Source of the DNA: JAAZMI01 sp050948785
GTDB taxonomy: Bacteria; Bacillota; Dethiobacteria; DTU022; UBA8154
Length of the DNA stretch: 64,000 bases
Assembly (NCBI GenBank): GCA_050948785.1
Contig: JBMNEM010000002.1
Location: 328,077 to 392,076, forward strand
Reading direction: 5' to 3'
Notes under the pieces: model-generated
Databases searched by the model: none
The model's input: the letters and a program-made list of their open reading frames with translations, nothing else
What the model was told of the DNA's origin: nothing
In this document: in pieces, positions 53,690-62,150 of the stretch
Layout: each line of letters begins with the position of its first letter
How positions within the stretch are numbered: position 1 is the first letter of the stretch
Position numbers and translations under genes: made by a program

Positions 53690-55840
53690 ATGATAAGGTC
53701 AACAAAGAAATTAATCACCATTTTCTGTGTTGCATTCCTCATCCTGTTCATCGCTGTACCGGCCTTTGCCGCATCGGTAAATAGTGTAAACAGAGTGCCG
53801 CAGGTGTCCAAGGATGATTCATTTAAAGACAAAGATAAGGCCCCATTTTTAAGAATCAAGGAAAAAGATGCAGGTGATTTTTCTAACGGGGATTATTTCG
53901 AACTGGCCCTGGCCAATGCTGAGTGGCTTAAGGATGAAATAACAACAACAGGTGCAGTTGATGTTACTGGTGCAGATGTTGATGTGGATTACATCTCCAA
54001 GGAAATCCTGGGAATTACTATCAAAAATATTACGGCTGCGGATAAAGTGGAAATCAAGGTTCCCTTGCTGGCAAAAATTACTGCAGAGGGCCAAGTCAGG
54101 GTGGTAGTGGATCCACTCGATAGTTTAGTTTCAAAGGGGACTTTCGTCTTTGCCATATCTGCCGCAGGTAAAACAAAGGCCACCATTGAAAAAGTAAATA
54201 AGTTTGGTGGCAGATACGGAAAACTCGCAACCATTTGCATTGACGAGTCTAGTATTGGGGCGCTGGGTAACGAGGATCAAACTATTAAATTGAAGCTGCC
54301 CCCCAAGTACGCCTGGTATACAACGTCCGGGGTTGCTATTGAGACGAAAGGCGGGTTAGTTGGATCTTCGTATACTCCTCCAACACTAGAAATAGAAAAT
54401 AAGAGGACATTAATATTTACATTTGATCCGATAGATGGCCCTCGAAGCGCTCGTGGCTCGATTTTAATCAGCGGGCTACAAATTGCTGCGGACAGAGATG
54501 CTCCCCACGGCGATGTCGTGTTAAATGTAGATGGAGACAAGAAGGTAACAAAAACTGAATTAGTTGTAGCTAAGCGTTTGGACTATGGCGCGATAGCCTC
54601 TGTTAAAGAAAAAAAAGAACTTGTCGCCGGTATGTGGGATCAAAAAACTGCTAAGATCAAAATTGAAGAAACACTTGAAAAGTCTCTGATCGTTGGCCGG
54701 GAAGTCGCTGTAATCTTGCCTGAATGGGTTAAGATAGTTGCCGATAATGGAATAGTAAAGGTTGACGGGGATGAAACCAAAGGCGAAGTTGGCGGCAGGC
54801 AAAATGAACTCTTCATCACTGTAGCAGAAAAAGATACAGGAACTATAAAGTACGAATTCGAACTGCAGTTAAGTATCGAAGCCGACAAAAGCGGTGATAT
54901 TGTTGCGGAATTCAGCGGCGCCGGGATGAAAAAACAAGAGGTGGTTATCGCCAAAGCTGTAGCACCCATTACCGCTAAAGTGGCAGCTACGGACCTGAAG
55001 ATCGGTGTGCAGAACCAGCCCGTTCCGGATATCATCATCACCGAGACCAAAAATGCAAGGATTGATGACCAGTATCCGCATTATGATGACTGCATAATCA
55101 ACAAGGTATTGACCGTAGTTTTACCCAAAGGTATTGATTTTGCTTCCACTCCCGGCGTGGAAGTAACGGAAGGCAACCTGGAAATCGTCAAGGTAAAAGT
55201 TGAGAAAAATGTCCTTACTATTCCCATTGACTCCAGAAGTAAAATACCGTCTACGCTTAAAATATCAGATCTCAAGCTGACCCTGGACCGCATGGTTCCA
55301 GAAGGGGAATTCAGGGCGTCTATCGGCGGAGGGGCTCTCGTTAAGAATGATAATCCAAATGCAACAATTATAAAACTAGTTATATTTAGTACAGACCATG
55401 TCGTAAAGTTCGTCTTTGCCAACGTCATCACTCCCGCTCCGGGTGAGACCCGTACCTCTGTTTTCACGATTGGCAGCACAACTTATACAGTGATTGAGCA
55501 AAACGAATCTATTAAAAAGACTATGGATGTAGCTCCCTACATCAAGGACGGCCGTACCTTCCTGCCGCTGCGCTATGCCGCCAATGCCCTGGGTGTTGAT
55601 GATGACAATATCATTTGGGATCCTGTGACCAAAGCAGTAACCGTCTTCAAGGGTGATCGTGTTGCACAGGTAACCATTGGCAGCAAGGCCGTGCTGGTCA
55701 ACGGCGTAACCACTAACATGGATGTTGCTCCGGAGATTACTGATGGCCGCACCATGCTGCCCATTCACTGGCTGGGTCAGGCTCTGGGGGCGACCATTGA
55801 CTGGGATGCAGAAGCACGCACAGTTACAATCAAGCAGTAA
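53690..55840 (+). CDS. Secreted stalk-domain surface protein, copy 2
   Basis: 716 residues. Signal peptide ending PAFA-AS, then the same order of beta segments as the protein at 47607 (IKLKLPPKYAW, DRDAPHGDVVLNVDG, KIGVQNQPVPDIIITET) and the same paired stalk modules at the C-terminus (DGRTFLPLRYAANALGVDDD, DGRTMLPIHWLGQALGATID). ATG 53690 with AAGAAGGAAAG upstream. The C-terminal 120 residues are more alike than the middle, suggesting diversifying exposed regions or conversion of the 3' ends. Lies between tolC-like copy 2 and a cyclophilin. Confidence 0.85.
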   Translation: MIRSTKKLITIFCVAFLILFIAVPAFAASVNSVNRVPQVSKDDSFKDKDKAPFLRIKEKDAGDFSNGDYFELALANAEWLKDEITTTGAVDVTGADVDVDYISKEILGITIKNITAADKVEIKVPLLAKITAEGQVRVVVDPLDSLVSKGTFVFAISAAGKTKATIEKVNKFGGRYGKLATICIDESSIGALGNEDQTIKLKLPPKYAWYTTSGVAIETKGGLVGSSYTPPTLEIENKRTLIFTFDPIDGPRSARGSILISGLQIAADRDAPHGDVVLNVDGDKKVTKTELVVAKRLDYGAIASVKEKKELVAGMWDQKTAKIKIEETLEKSLIVGREVAVILPEWVKIVADNGIVKVDGDETKGEVGGRQNELFITVAEKDTGTIKYEFELQLSIEADKSGDIVAEFSGAGMKKQEVVIAKAVAPITAKVAATDLKIGVQNQPVPDIIITETKNARIDDQYPHYDDCIINKVLTVVLPKGIDFASTPGVEVTEGNLEIVKVKVEKNVLTIPIDSRSKIPSTLKISDLKLTLDRMVPEGEFRASIGGGALVKNDNPNATIIKLVIFSTDHVVKFVFANVITPAPGETRTSVFTIGSTTYTVIEQNESIKKTMDVAPYIKDGRTFLPLRYAANALGVDDDNIIWDPVTKAVTVFKGDRVAQVTIGSKAVLVNGVTTNMDVAPEITDGRTMLPIHWLGQALGATIDWDAEARTVTIKQ

Positions 55841-55934
55841 CCCTAAGTAAGGATTTAATGCAGCGCAAAAAAAGGGCCCCTACGGGAGGTAAAGGACGAT
55901 TATCCCGGGCGGACTATCTCGGGAACAGCCGCGG

Positions 55935-55966
55935 GCCAGCTGTGGGGACAGTCCCCGTGGCAGCTC
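55935..55966. repeat. Type B palindrome after stalk protein copy 2
   Basis: CCAGCTGTGGGGACAGTCC...CCGTGGCAGC, close to a perfect palindrome. Confidence 0.8.
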
Positions 55967-56102
55967 AGAGTAGCCTCTTGCCCGATTTGTAATTTGTCTT
56001 AATTTTGTTTAAAATAGGGCTGGGAAGCACTCCATTCCAGATGATAGGTTTAAAGTTGTAAAAGTCTTACTCAATAATCAGTCTAAAGGAGGATGAAACA
56101 GA

Positions 56103-56570
56103 TTGTCCGAAAATCAGAATACAAAACCTGAAGCGTCAGCGGAGCAAGTGCCTTTTAAGGTTACCATCGATACCGCCAAGGGGCAAATCGTGCTTGAGGT
56201 TTATCCCGATTTGATGCCGATCACAGTGGCTAATTTTGATAAATTGGTCCAGTCCGGCTTCTACAATGGGCTCAAGTTCCACCGGGTTGAGGATTGGGTG
56301 ATCCAGGGCGGCGACCCGAACGGTAACGGCACCGGCGGCCCCGGTTGGACGATCAAGCTGGAGACCCACCCACAACTCAGCAACATCCGGGGAGCGCTGG
56401 CCATGGCACGGGCAATGCACCCTGACTCTGCCGGCTCCCAGTTTTACATTCTTAAAAAGGATGCTACCATGCTTGACGGGCAGTATGCCGTGTTCGGCAA
56501 GGTGGTTGAGGGGATGGACGTGGTCGACCAGATCCGGATAGGCGACCTCATGCAGACAGTTACAAAATAA
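56103..56570 (+). CDS. Cyclophilin-type peptidyl-prolyl isomerase, copy 1
   Basis: 155 residues. Cyclophilin core: GLKFHRVEDWVIQGGDPNGNG with the catalytic Arg, LAMARAMHPDSAGSQFYI and YAVFGKVVEGMDVVDQI. No signal peptide, so cytoplasmic. TTG 56103 after AAAGGAGGATG. It differs from copy 2 at 60139 by only a handful of residues. Could assist folding of the neighbouring secreted proteins only before export. Confidence 0.95.
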   Translation: MSENQNTKPEASAEQVPFKVTIDTAKGQIVLEVYPDLMPITVANFDKLVQSGFYNGLKFHRVEDWVIQGGDPNGNGTGGPGWTIKLETHPQLSNIRGALAMARAMHPDSAGSQFYILKKDATMLDGQYAVFGKVVEGMDVVDQIRIGDLMQTVTK

Positions 56571-56610
56571 TATAATAGGTGATGTTTTTCATCATCATGC
56601 AGGAAATGAA

Positions 56611-56673
56611 CCAACCGCACCGGCCGCGGGCCAGCCGCGGGGACTGTCCCCGCGATTGACCCGCGGCTGGCCG
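56611..56673. repeat. Type B palindromes after cyclophilin copy 1
   Basis: A full palindrome around CCGCGGGGACTGTCCCCGCG (56633-56653) flanked by half sites (CCAACCGC, CCGCGGCTGGCC). Confidence 0.8.
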
Positions 56674-56733
56674 GATTGTAAAGGATATTATCGAAAGATT
56701 TTCCTAATCCTATTCAGGTGAAGACTCGTCCTC

Positions 56734-56766
56734 CTATTCCACTTTTTTTATTTTTTCTTTAGGCAT
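56734..56766 (-). pseudogene. Internally deleted Spo0E-like gene
   Basis: The SD GGAGGG and start codon match those of the intact gene at 60894, but only ten codons (MPKEKIKKVE) remain before the stop: the first few and last few codons of the 50-residue original. About 120 bases of the middle are lost. Confidence 0.7.
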
Positions 56767-56817
56767 GTTACCCTCCAGAAAATATAGCTTTATTCTTTTT
56801 TTCGAAGATTTCCTTGA

Positions 56818-56845
56818 ACAGCCACGGGGACGGTCCTTGTGGCTG
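56818..56845. repeat. Type B repeat at the 5' end of tolC-like copy 3
   Basis: ACAGCCACGGGGACGGTCC then TTGTGGCTG. It supplies the first codons of the remaining reading frame and is the empty-site version of the split repeat at 52240-52406. Confidence 0.85.
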
Positions 56846-57933
56846 CTGCCACAGATGCATCTGCAGGCGAAGCTGAACCTGTGCTCACCTATGATGAGGC
56901 GGTGGAGCTCGCTTTGAAGAACAGCACGGAGCTGAAAAACGCTCGGGAAAGCGTCCTGCAAGCCAAGGAGATGCGCGAGCAGCTGGCTAACCTGCGTCGC
57001 ATTTCAGGGTCTACCCCCGGGGGTTTCGGCTATGATCAAGCTGATGCTGCTGACCGGAAGCTGCTGCTGGAATTTACTGCAGCCGATACTGCTTGGCGCA
57101 TGGCCGCCAAGCAGGTGGAGATCCTTGAAGAGACGATCGCTTTCCAGGTGCGCAGCACTTATGATGAAGTGCTCCAAAACACTGCCGGCCTGGAAACAGC
57201 AGATCGCGCCCTGGCCTTTGCTGCGAAAAAACTGATCCAGACTGAGACAAAGACCCGGCTGGGGATGGAGAGCCGCTTTAACCGGGAGAATGCCCGCAGC
57301 AGCTACGCGGCAGAAAAAGAACAAAGGGAGCGTTTGGCCTGGCAGCTTGACGAAGCCTATGTCAGCCTGAACAAGCTACTGAGGCTGGAGCCGGAGGCGC
57401 GGCCGAAACTCCAGGAGCCCGACCCGCCGGTATGGCTGGAGGAGATCAGCCTCGAGCGCCATCTGGCCCTCATCCTGCACGATCACCCCTATATCTGGCT
57501 GCAGGAGCAGAAAGTGGCGCAGGCCGAACGGGAGCTTTCCCTCTATACCTACAATGTTGGCGCGCCCCCCTACAAGGTCGTAGTGAGCGCCGTGCAGCAA
57601 GAAAAAAACAATCTTTATGCCATAAAAGAAGAGGTGCGCAAAGGCGTCCGCTCCCTTTATTACCAGCTGCAGGGGCTGGAGAGCCAGTACAAAGCCCTGG
57701 GAGCCAATCTGGCCCAAGCCGAGAATGGCCTGCGTGCTGTACAGTTGCGCTTCAAACTGGGGATGGCCGTCCCGCTAGAGATCGAGCAGGCGGAGCTGGC
57801 CGTGCTGGAGATCAAAAGCGGGATGCAGGACCTGGCCCGCGCTTACGGCCAGTTGAAAATGCTTTACGAAAAACCCTGGGTGATACCTGCCTATTTTAAA
57901 AATACTTCAGAAGGCCAGGGACAACATCTATAA
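56839..57933 (+). pseudogene. TolC-family protein, copy 3, 5'-truncated
   Basis: The frame is open for 364 residues and aligns with copies 1 and 2 throughout the mature region. However, an in-frame TGA lies just upstream in the type B repeat, and only a GTG without SD (56839) is available. The signal peptide is gone: compared with copy 2, 24 bases (encoding GLTVAPVA) are missing between two TGTGGCTG repeats. A 180-base stretch (57094-57273) is identical to copy 2. Probably not exported; perhaps not expressed. Confidence 0.75.
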
Positions 57934-58003
57934 AATGTTATTAAGTTTCCGGTATAACCTCATAGCCATCGCCGTTATCACATTTCGGCGTGCTATAAAA
58001 TGT

Positions 58004-58076
58004 AATAGGTTCCCGGTAAAAAGCCTGCTAAAAGTGTTCTTTGCCGGGGAAAAGCCCGGGAACCTATTTTAGTTTT
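58004..58076 (+). terminator. Terminator after tolC-like copy 3
   Basis: AATAGGTTCCCGG pairs with CCGGGAACCTATT, followed by TTAGTTTTTTT. Same design as after copy 2. Confidence 0.8.
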
Positions 58077-58116
58077 TTTGTTATTCCCGGTGTATTTAAT
58101 CGCAGGCAGCGAGACC

Positions 58117-58500
58117 ATGCTTGATTTTACCAAATGTGTGGTTTACCGCAGCGCCTACAACGAACTTCAGGGCGCCAGGGAAGAACTGGATGATGCCCCG
58201 GAGTTCGATCGCAAAGAGTGCCACCCTGCTTAGCCTTAAGGATAGCTCCCGGAACGGGATTATGGATAACTTTTCTTACTTGGCTGAAGCTGCTGTGGAA
58301 AAGAATAATCGGTTGGTTGGCAAAAATTTAAAAGCTTACGATGCCCCTGACCTGGCCTATGATTTCCAGGCAGCTATTGAGTATTTTGACGGAGGCGATA
58401 ATAAGTGGCGTGACCTGGCCGAATTTGGAAAGAGCGGAGGTGAGGGCCATAGTTTCCTTCCCGCCCGGCATTATGCAGAAACGCTGGGGCTATCAGGTAG
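58117..58500 (+). pseudogene. Remnant possibly of a stalk-domain protein
   Basis: Two frames carry coding-like sequence: 58117-58233 (MLDFTKCVVYRSAYNELQGA, ending in TAG) and 58262-58500. The latter ends in HSFLPARHYAETLG, which resembles the FLPLRYVAEALG core of copper-amine-oxidase-N stalk modules. No intact gene can be built. Assignment rests mainly on that short motif and on the location. Confidence 0.4.
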
Positions 58501-58735
58501 ACTTTCTACTACTGCGGGGTAAGGCTAGAAGAGCTACGATATATCAAGGTAAGCGATTTTAGCTCTGATCTCCCTGAAGTGTATATAGAAGGAGCAAAGG
58601 GGGACAAATCAAGGTTGCTGCCAGTTCATCCTTTTGTGGCTGGCACAGTTGTTGAGACATGTAAATATTGAAAAAACGGCAATCTATACGCATACCGAAG
58701 ACGAAGACCTGATCGCTGCGGTGCTAAAACTGTAG
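58501..58735 (+). pseudogene. Decayed tyrosine recombinase (XerC/D-like) fragment
   Basis: One frame (58501-58671) reads YYCGVRLEELRYIKVSDF then EGAKGDKSRLLPVHP, the TGLRxxEL...KGxKxRxxPL core of tyrosine recombinases with its Arg and Lys. A shifted frame (58622-58735) reads LLRHVNIEKTAIYTH, the end of the catalytic domain with the Tyr nucleophile. The middle (HxLRH) section and the N-terminus are missing. Confidence 0.6.
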
Positions 58736-58878
58736 AAAGCGGGTTATTACTGTTGGAGAAAATGGTGCCGATGGGGGGGTAAAAAAAAACTATATGCTGA
58801 TGTTGGCGGAGAGCTAATATTGTTGTTTCAAATAAAAACCGGCAAAGGGTGTTATCGCCGGTAGAGAAACATGGTATG

Positions 58879-59841
58879 TTATTTTAGTTTTTCAATATCT
58901 TCTCTGGAAAGGCCGGTGTATCTCATTATTTTTGCGATTTCTTCACCATCTGAGAGCATCTGCCTGGCTACCTTTTCCATTCCTTTTTCCATTCCTTTTT
59001 CCATTCCCTTTTCTATTCCTTCGATTTTGGCGTCTTCCAAAGATTTTTTAATAACTCTTTCTACGTTGGAGATCATCTCTTCCACCTCCTCAGCGCGTGT
59101 TTTTTTCAGGATAGCGGTAATCTCTTCTTTCTTTTCCGGGGATAAGCCACGTGTTAAAATATTTTCTGCCCAGGCTATAAATAACCTATACTCCTCCGGC
59201 TCCATTTTTTTGATGGTTTCAACCAGCTTTTTTAAGTTTTCAATAATTTCTTCAAAATTTGTGGCCTGATCGACTAAAAACACTGCCCCTATCACGCCGG
59301 AAAGCTTAAGCAGCTCTTTTTCATCGTAGGTATGGACATTGATCAGGATATATTGGAAATCCAGCACATGCTCTTTAAATAATTCATAGCCATTTAGCGT
59401 TTCTTTAAAATTTAATGGAACGGTCCATTTTGGCTGCCCGTTGTAAAGGACTATGGGGATAATTACCGGCAAGCGAAAGTCTTTGCGTTCTGCTTCTTTT
59501 AGGGGAATATTTTTGAAGATATCCCGCCAGATCTCATTCATGTATAACAGAAGCCGATAGGGGATCAGGAAATCTACCGTGGACTGTAGCTCCATCAGGA
59601 CGTAAAAAATTATATCCCTGTCTTTCAGCCTGGCACGATAGATCAGATCTGCTTCTTTGTTCTGGAAGCCCTGTAGGATAAAGGATTTATCGATTCTTAC
59701 AAGGTTGGCTTCGTCAACCTGATCGGTCCAACCGGTTTTAACAAAACTTCTGATCAGCTGTATAAAAGCTTTTTTGCTGGCCAGCAGGAATTTATAGCCG
59801 GTATCGTGGGGCATATGTATCTGATCTTGATTTTCCGTCAT
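58879..59841 (-). CDS. Rpn family recombination-promoting nuclease / putative transposase
   Basis: 320 residues. PD-(D/E)XK nuclease of the Rpn (YhgA-like, Transposase_31) family. HDTGYKFLLASK opens the domain; ADLIYR and FYVLMELQS give the catalytic Asp and ExQ. A helical C-terminal half follows. Near residue 275 are tandem EKGM units encoded by about 12-bp repeats, which could vary in number. Such proteins cut DNA and stimulate RecA-independent recombination in Escherichia coli. Divergent from the downstream cyclophilin copy; sits among duplicated and decayed genes. Confidence 0.85.
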   Translation of the reverse strand: MTENQDQIHMPHDTGYKFLLASKKAFIQLIRSFVKTGWTDQVDEANLVRIDKSFILQGFQNKEADLIYRARLKDRDIIFYVLMELQSTVDFLIPYRLLLYMNEIWRDIFKNIPLKEAERKDFRLPVIIPIVLYNGQPKWTVPLNFKETLNGYELFKEHVLDFQYILINVHTYDEKELLKLSGVIGAVFLVDQATNFEEIIENLKKLVETIKKMEPEEYRLFIAWAENILTRGLSPEKKEEITAILKKTRAEEVEEMISNVERVIKKSLEDAKIEGIEKGMEKGMEKGMEKVARQMLSDGEEIAKIMRYTGLSREDIEKLK

Positions 59842-59960
59842 ATCTGTCTCCTATACGATTTGCCTGTCAATATTATACCACAGGAGTCGGGTAATGCGAA
59901 TATCATTAGTATCATTAGCAACAGGTTTTCTTAAAATTAAAAATATAAGAAAGAAAAGTG

Positions 59961-59984
59961 GCCCGGTTAAGCCGGGCTTTTTTA
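59961..59984. terminator. Hairpin terminator between Rpn gene and cyclophilin copy 2
   Basis: GCCCGG (59961-59966) pairs with CCGGGC (59972-59977), followed by TTTTTTATTT. No gene on the plus strand ends just before it, so it may be left over from a lost gene. Confidence 0.7.
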
Positions 59985-60138
59985 TTTCCAAGAGAAACGT
60001 TTATGTGCAGGATGCAGGATTATAAGTTGTAATTTGTCTTAATCTTGTTTAAAATAAAGCTGGGAAGTGCTCCAATCCAGATAGGAATTATATTAATAAA
60101 AAGTCTTACTCAATAAATCAGTTTAAGGAGGAAACAGA

Positions 60139-60606
60139 TTGTCTGAAAACCAGAACATGAAACCCGAAGCGTCGGCGGAACAAGTGCCTTTTAAGGTTAC
60201 CATCAATACCGCCAGGGGGCAAATCGTGCTTGAGGTTTACCCCGATCTGATGCCGATTACGGTGGCCAACTTTGATAAATTGGTCCAGTCCGGCTTCTAC
60301 GATGGGCTCAAGTTCCACCGGGTCGAGGATTGGGTGATCCAGGGCGGCGACCCGAAAGGTAACGGCACCGGCGGCCCCGGCTGGACGATCAAGCTGGAAA
60401 CACACCCGCAACTCAGTAACATCCGGGGAGCGCTGGCCATGGCACGGGCTATGCACCCTGACTCTGCCGGCTCCCAGTTTTATATTCTCAAAAAGGACGC
60501 TACCATGCTTGACGGGCAGTATGCTGTATTCGGCAAGGTGGTTGAGGGGATGGACGTGGTCGACCAGATCCAGATCGGCGACCTCATGCAGACGGTTACA
60601 AAATAA
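60139..60606 (+). CDS. Cyclophilin-type peptidyl-prolyl isomerase, copy 2
   Basis: 155 residues, nearly identical to the protein at 56103, with all cyclophilin motifs intact (FHRVEDWVIQGGDPKGNG, GSQFYILKKDATMLDGQYA). TTG start after TTTAAGGAGGAAACAG. Upstream leader is also shared, so both copies probably have the same promoter and regulation. Confidence 0.95.
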   Translation: MSENQNMKPEASAEQVPFKVTINTARGQIVLEVYPDLMPITVANFDKLVQSGFYDGLKFHRVEDWVIQGGDPKGNGTGGPGWTIKLETHPQLSNIRGALAMARAMHPDSAGSQFYILKKDATMLDGQYAVFGKVVEGMDVVDQIQIGDLMQTVTK

Positions 60607-60650
60607 TATTAGAGGTGATGTTTTTCGTCATCAGGCCGAAAATGTACGAT

Positions 60651-60684
60651 CAGCCAGCCGCGGGACTGTCCCCGTGGCTGGCCG
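60651..60684. repeat. Type B palindrome after cyclophilin copy 2
   Basis: CCAGCCGCGGGACTGTCCCC then GTGGCTGGCC. At the equivalent place copy 1 of the block has its own type B cluster. Confidence 0.85.
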
Positions 60685-60741
60685 GATGGTAAAGGATATT
60701 ATCGAAAGATTTTCTTAATCCTGTTCAGGTGAAGATTCGTC

Positions 60742-60894
60742 CTACTTTTCTACTTTTTTCTTCTGCTTTATATATTCAACAATGTATTTATCCAACTCTT
60801 TGCTAATAGCTAAAATGGTGTTCTCATCAGCTTCTCCTGAAAGTTTTGCCTTATGGAGAAGTGTTCTTAATTCTATTATTTTTTCTTCAGGCAT
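60742..60894 (-). CDS. Spo0E-like aspartyl-phosphate phosphatase
   Basis: A 50-residue protein with the Spo0E signature SKELD (SxxLD, Ser31-Asp35) followed by KYIVEYIK, and an N-terminal helix. Family members dephosphorylate Spo0A and delay sporulation. ATG at 60894 has a perfect GGAGGG five bases upstream. It lies 23 bases downstream of the GGDEF gene on the same strand, suggesting one operon. An internally deleted copy exists at 56734-56766. Confidence 0.82.
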   Translation of the reverse strand: MPEEKIIELRTLLHKAKLSGEADENTILAISKELDKYIVEYIKQKKKVEK

Positions 60895-60917
60895 GTTACC
60901 CTCCAGAAAATATAGCT

Positions 60918-61577
60918 TTATTCTTTATATACGGCGATCAGGTTTTTGGTCCTTTTTGCCTTATAAAGTGCTTTATCCGCCATTTCTATCAGGTTGTTCG
61001 TCTCCATGTAAGCCTTGGTAAAGGCAATTCCTCCAGAGATAGTAATCCTGCATCCAAAATCATTTTCTTCTACTACCTTTCTTGTCCTCTCTAAAACTGC
61101 TTTTGTTCCTTTGGCATCGGTTTCCGGTAAAACTATTATAAATTCTTCGCCGCCCCACCTGGCGATAATATCGTTTTTTCGTAGATGGCCTTGCAATGTA
61201 TTAGCTATTTTTGTTAACACCTTATCTCCAAATAAATGGCCATGGGCATCATTTATGCTTTTAAAATTATCTATGTCCACAATAGCAAGTGACAACCCCC
61301 CCTTTTTTTTTAATTTCTTTATTTCATCACCCAGCCTGACGTATAGATAGCGCCTATTCCATAATTTTGTCAACTCATCTTTATATATAAGTACATATAT
61401 CCTTTTTAAAAAAATTCCCAACCCAATCCACAAAGATATTTGAATGATCAGGTATATGCCCCAGAACAAACTATCCCCGCCATTTTTATGTATATATATC
61501 GGTAGAAATCCCGAAAATAATCCTATCCATAAAAAAAGTATAGGAAATAGTTTAAATAAATAAGTTCTATTTAACAA
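60918..61577 (-). CDS. Membrane diguanylate cyclase (GGDEF)
   Basis: 219 residues. Two transmembrane helices (residues about 8-28 and 38-60) anchor a GGDEF domain: DELTKLWNRR, DIDNFKSIND, active site GGEEF (142-146), and an inhibitory I-site RKND (133-136) five residues upstream. It should make cyclic di-GMP. No sensor domain beyond the short membrane part. Followed on the same strand by the Spo0E-like gene. Confidence 0.93.
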   Translation of the reverse strand: MLNRTYLFKLFPILFLWIGLFSGFLPIYIHKNGGDSLFWGIYLIIQISLWIGLGIFLKRIYVLIYKDELTKLWNRRYLYVRLGDEIKKLKKKGGLSLAIVDIDNFKSINDAHGHLFGDKVLTKIANTLQGHLRKNDIIARWGGEEFIIVLPETDAKGTKAVLERTRKVVEENDFGCRITISGGIAFTKAYMETNNLIEMADKALYKAKRTKNLIAVYKE

Positions 61578-61712
61578 TCTATCTCACCACTGACAACTCT
61601 ATAAACATATTGTATATCAAATGTGTGCCGGTGGCAAACTATTTAATAGGCAGCCAGCATATTTAGGCATTTGCTATTTATAGATAAAGTTATTATAGAG
61701 GTGAAAGCATTA

Positions 61713-62063
61713 GTGGAAGAAAATATAAAACATGTAGACAATCAAGCAATTGGTGAAAGAATTAGAGATGAAAGGGAAAAATTACGACTGACAAGAGAAA
61801 AATTTGCAGAAATGCTGGGACTTTCGCCCTTATATATTGGGCAATTAGAACGTGGAGAAAGACAGATGAGCCTTGATACCTTGGTTAAGGTTTCCGATTA
61901 TTTGCACATTTCCACCGACTACCTTATATATGGCAGCACTCCTGAAAATGAGATAAAAAAAAGCAGGATTATAACCCTACTAAATAAATGCTCAAAAAAT
62001 GAATTGTCGTTTATAGAAAGTATAATCATACTGATTCTTACTCATAGGAGTAGTGAGGACTAG
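61713..62063 (+). CDS. XRE-family helix-turn-helix regulator
   Basis: About 116 residues from GTG 61713 (GAGGTGAAAG upstream); an upstream TTG at 61671 is an alternative. The HTH (IGERIRDEREKLRLTREKFA then SPLYIGQLERGERQMSLDTL) is SinR/ImmR-like, with a C-terminal helical part that may form dimers. It faces away from the GGDEF gene and could regulate it or the surface genes nearby; targets cannot be inferred from sequence. Confidence 0.88.
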   Translation: MEENIKHVDNQAIGERIRDEREKLRLTREKFAEMLGLSPLYIGQLERGERQMSLDTLVKVSDYLHISTDYLIYGSTPENEIKKSRIITLLNKCSKNELSFIESIIILILTHRSSED

Positions 62064-62106
62064 CTTGAGTACAAAAATAGCGTTCCGATAGGCGTTGTTA
62101 GTGTTG

Positions 62107-62149
62107 AACCAACCGCGGGGACCGTCCCTGCGGTTGGCCCCATGGTTGA
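62107..62149. repeat. Type B palindrome downstream of the XRE gene
   Basis: CCAACCGCGGGGACCGTCCC then TGCGGTTGGCCCC. It abuts the end of the decayed stalk-protein gene on the other strand. Confidence 0.85.
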
Positions 62150-62150
62150 T

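Larger units (their letters stand above)
55988..56797. repeat. Duplicated segment, copy 1 (cyclophilin block)
   Basis: From TTGTAATTTGTCTTAAT through the cyclophilin gene to TCCAGAAAATATAGCTTTAT, it matches 60027-60926 in order and sequence. Differences are the repeats inserted at 56611-56673 and a large deletion within the Spo0E-like gene. Confidence 0.85.
60027..60926. repeat. Duplicated segment, copy 2 (cyclophilin and Spo0E-like block)
   Basis: Matches 55988-56797. It retains the intact Spo0E-like gene and is therefore the fuller version. Confidence 0.85.

Noticed and set aside
58879..59269. Plus-strand frame with repeated SIPFSIPF
   Set aside because: Antisense reading of the EKGM repeats in the Rpn gene; no SD.
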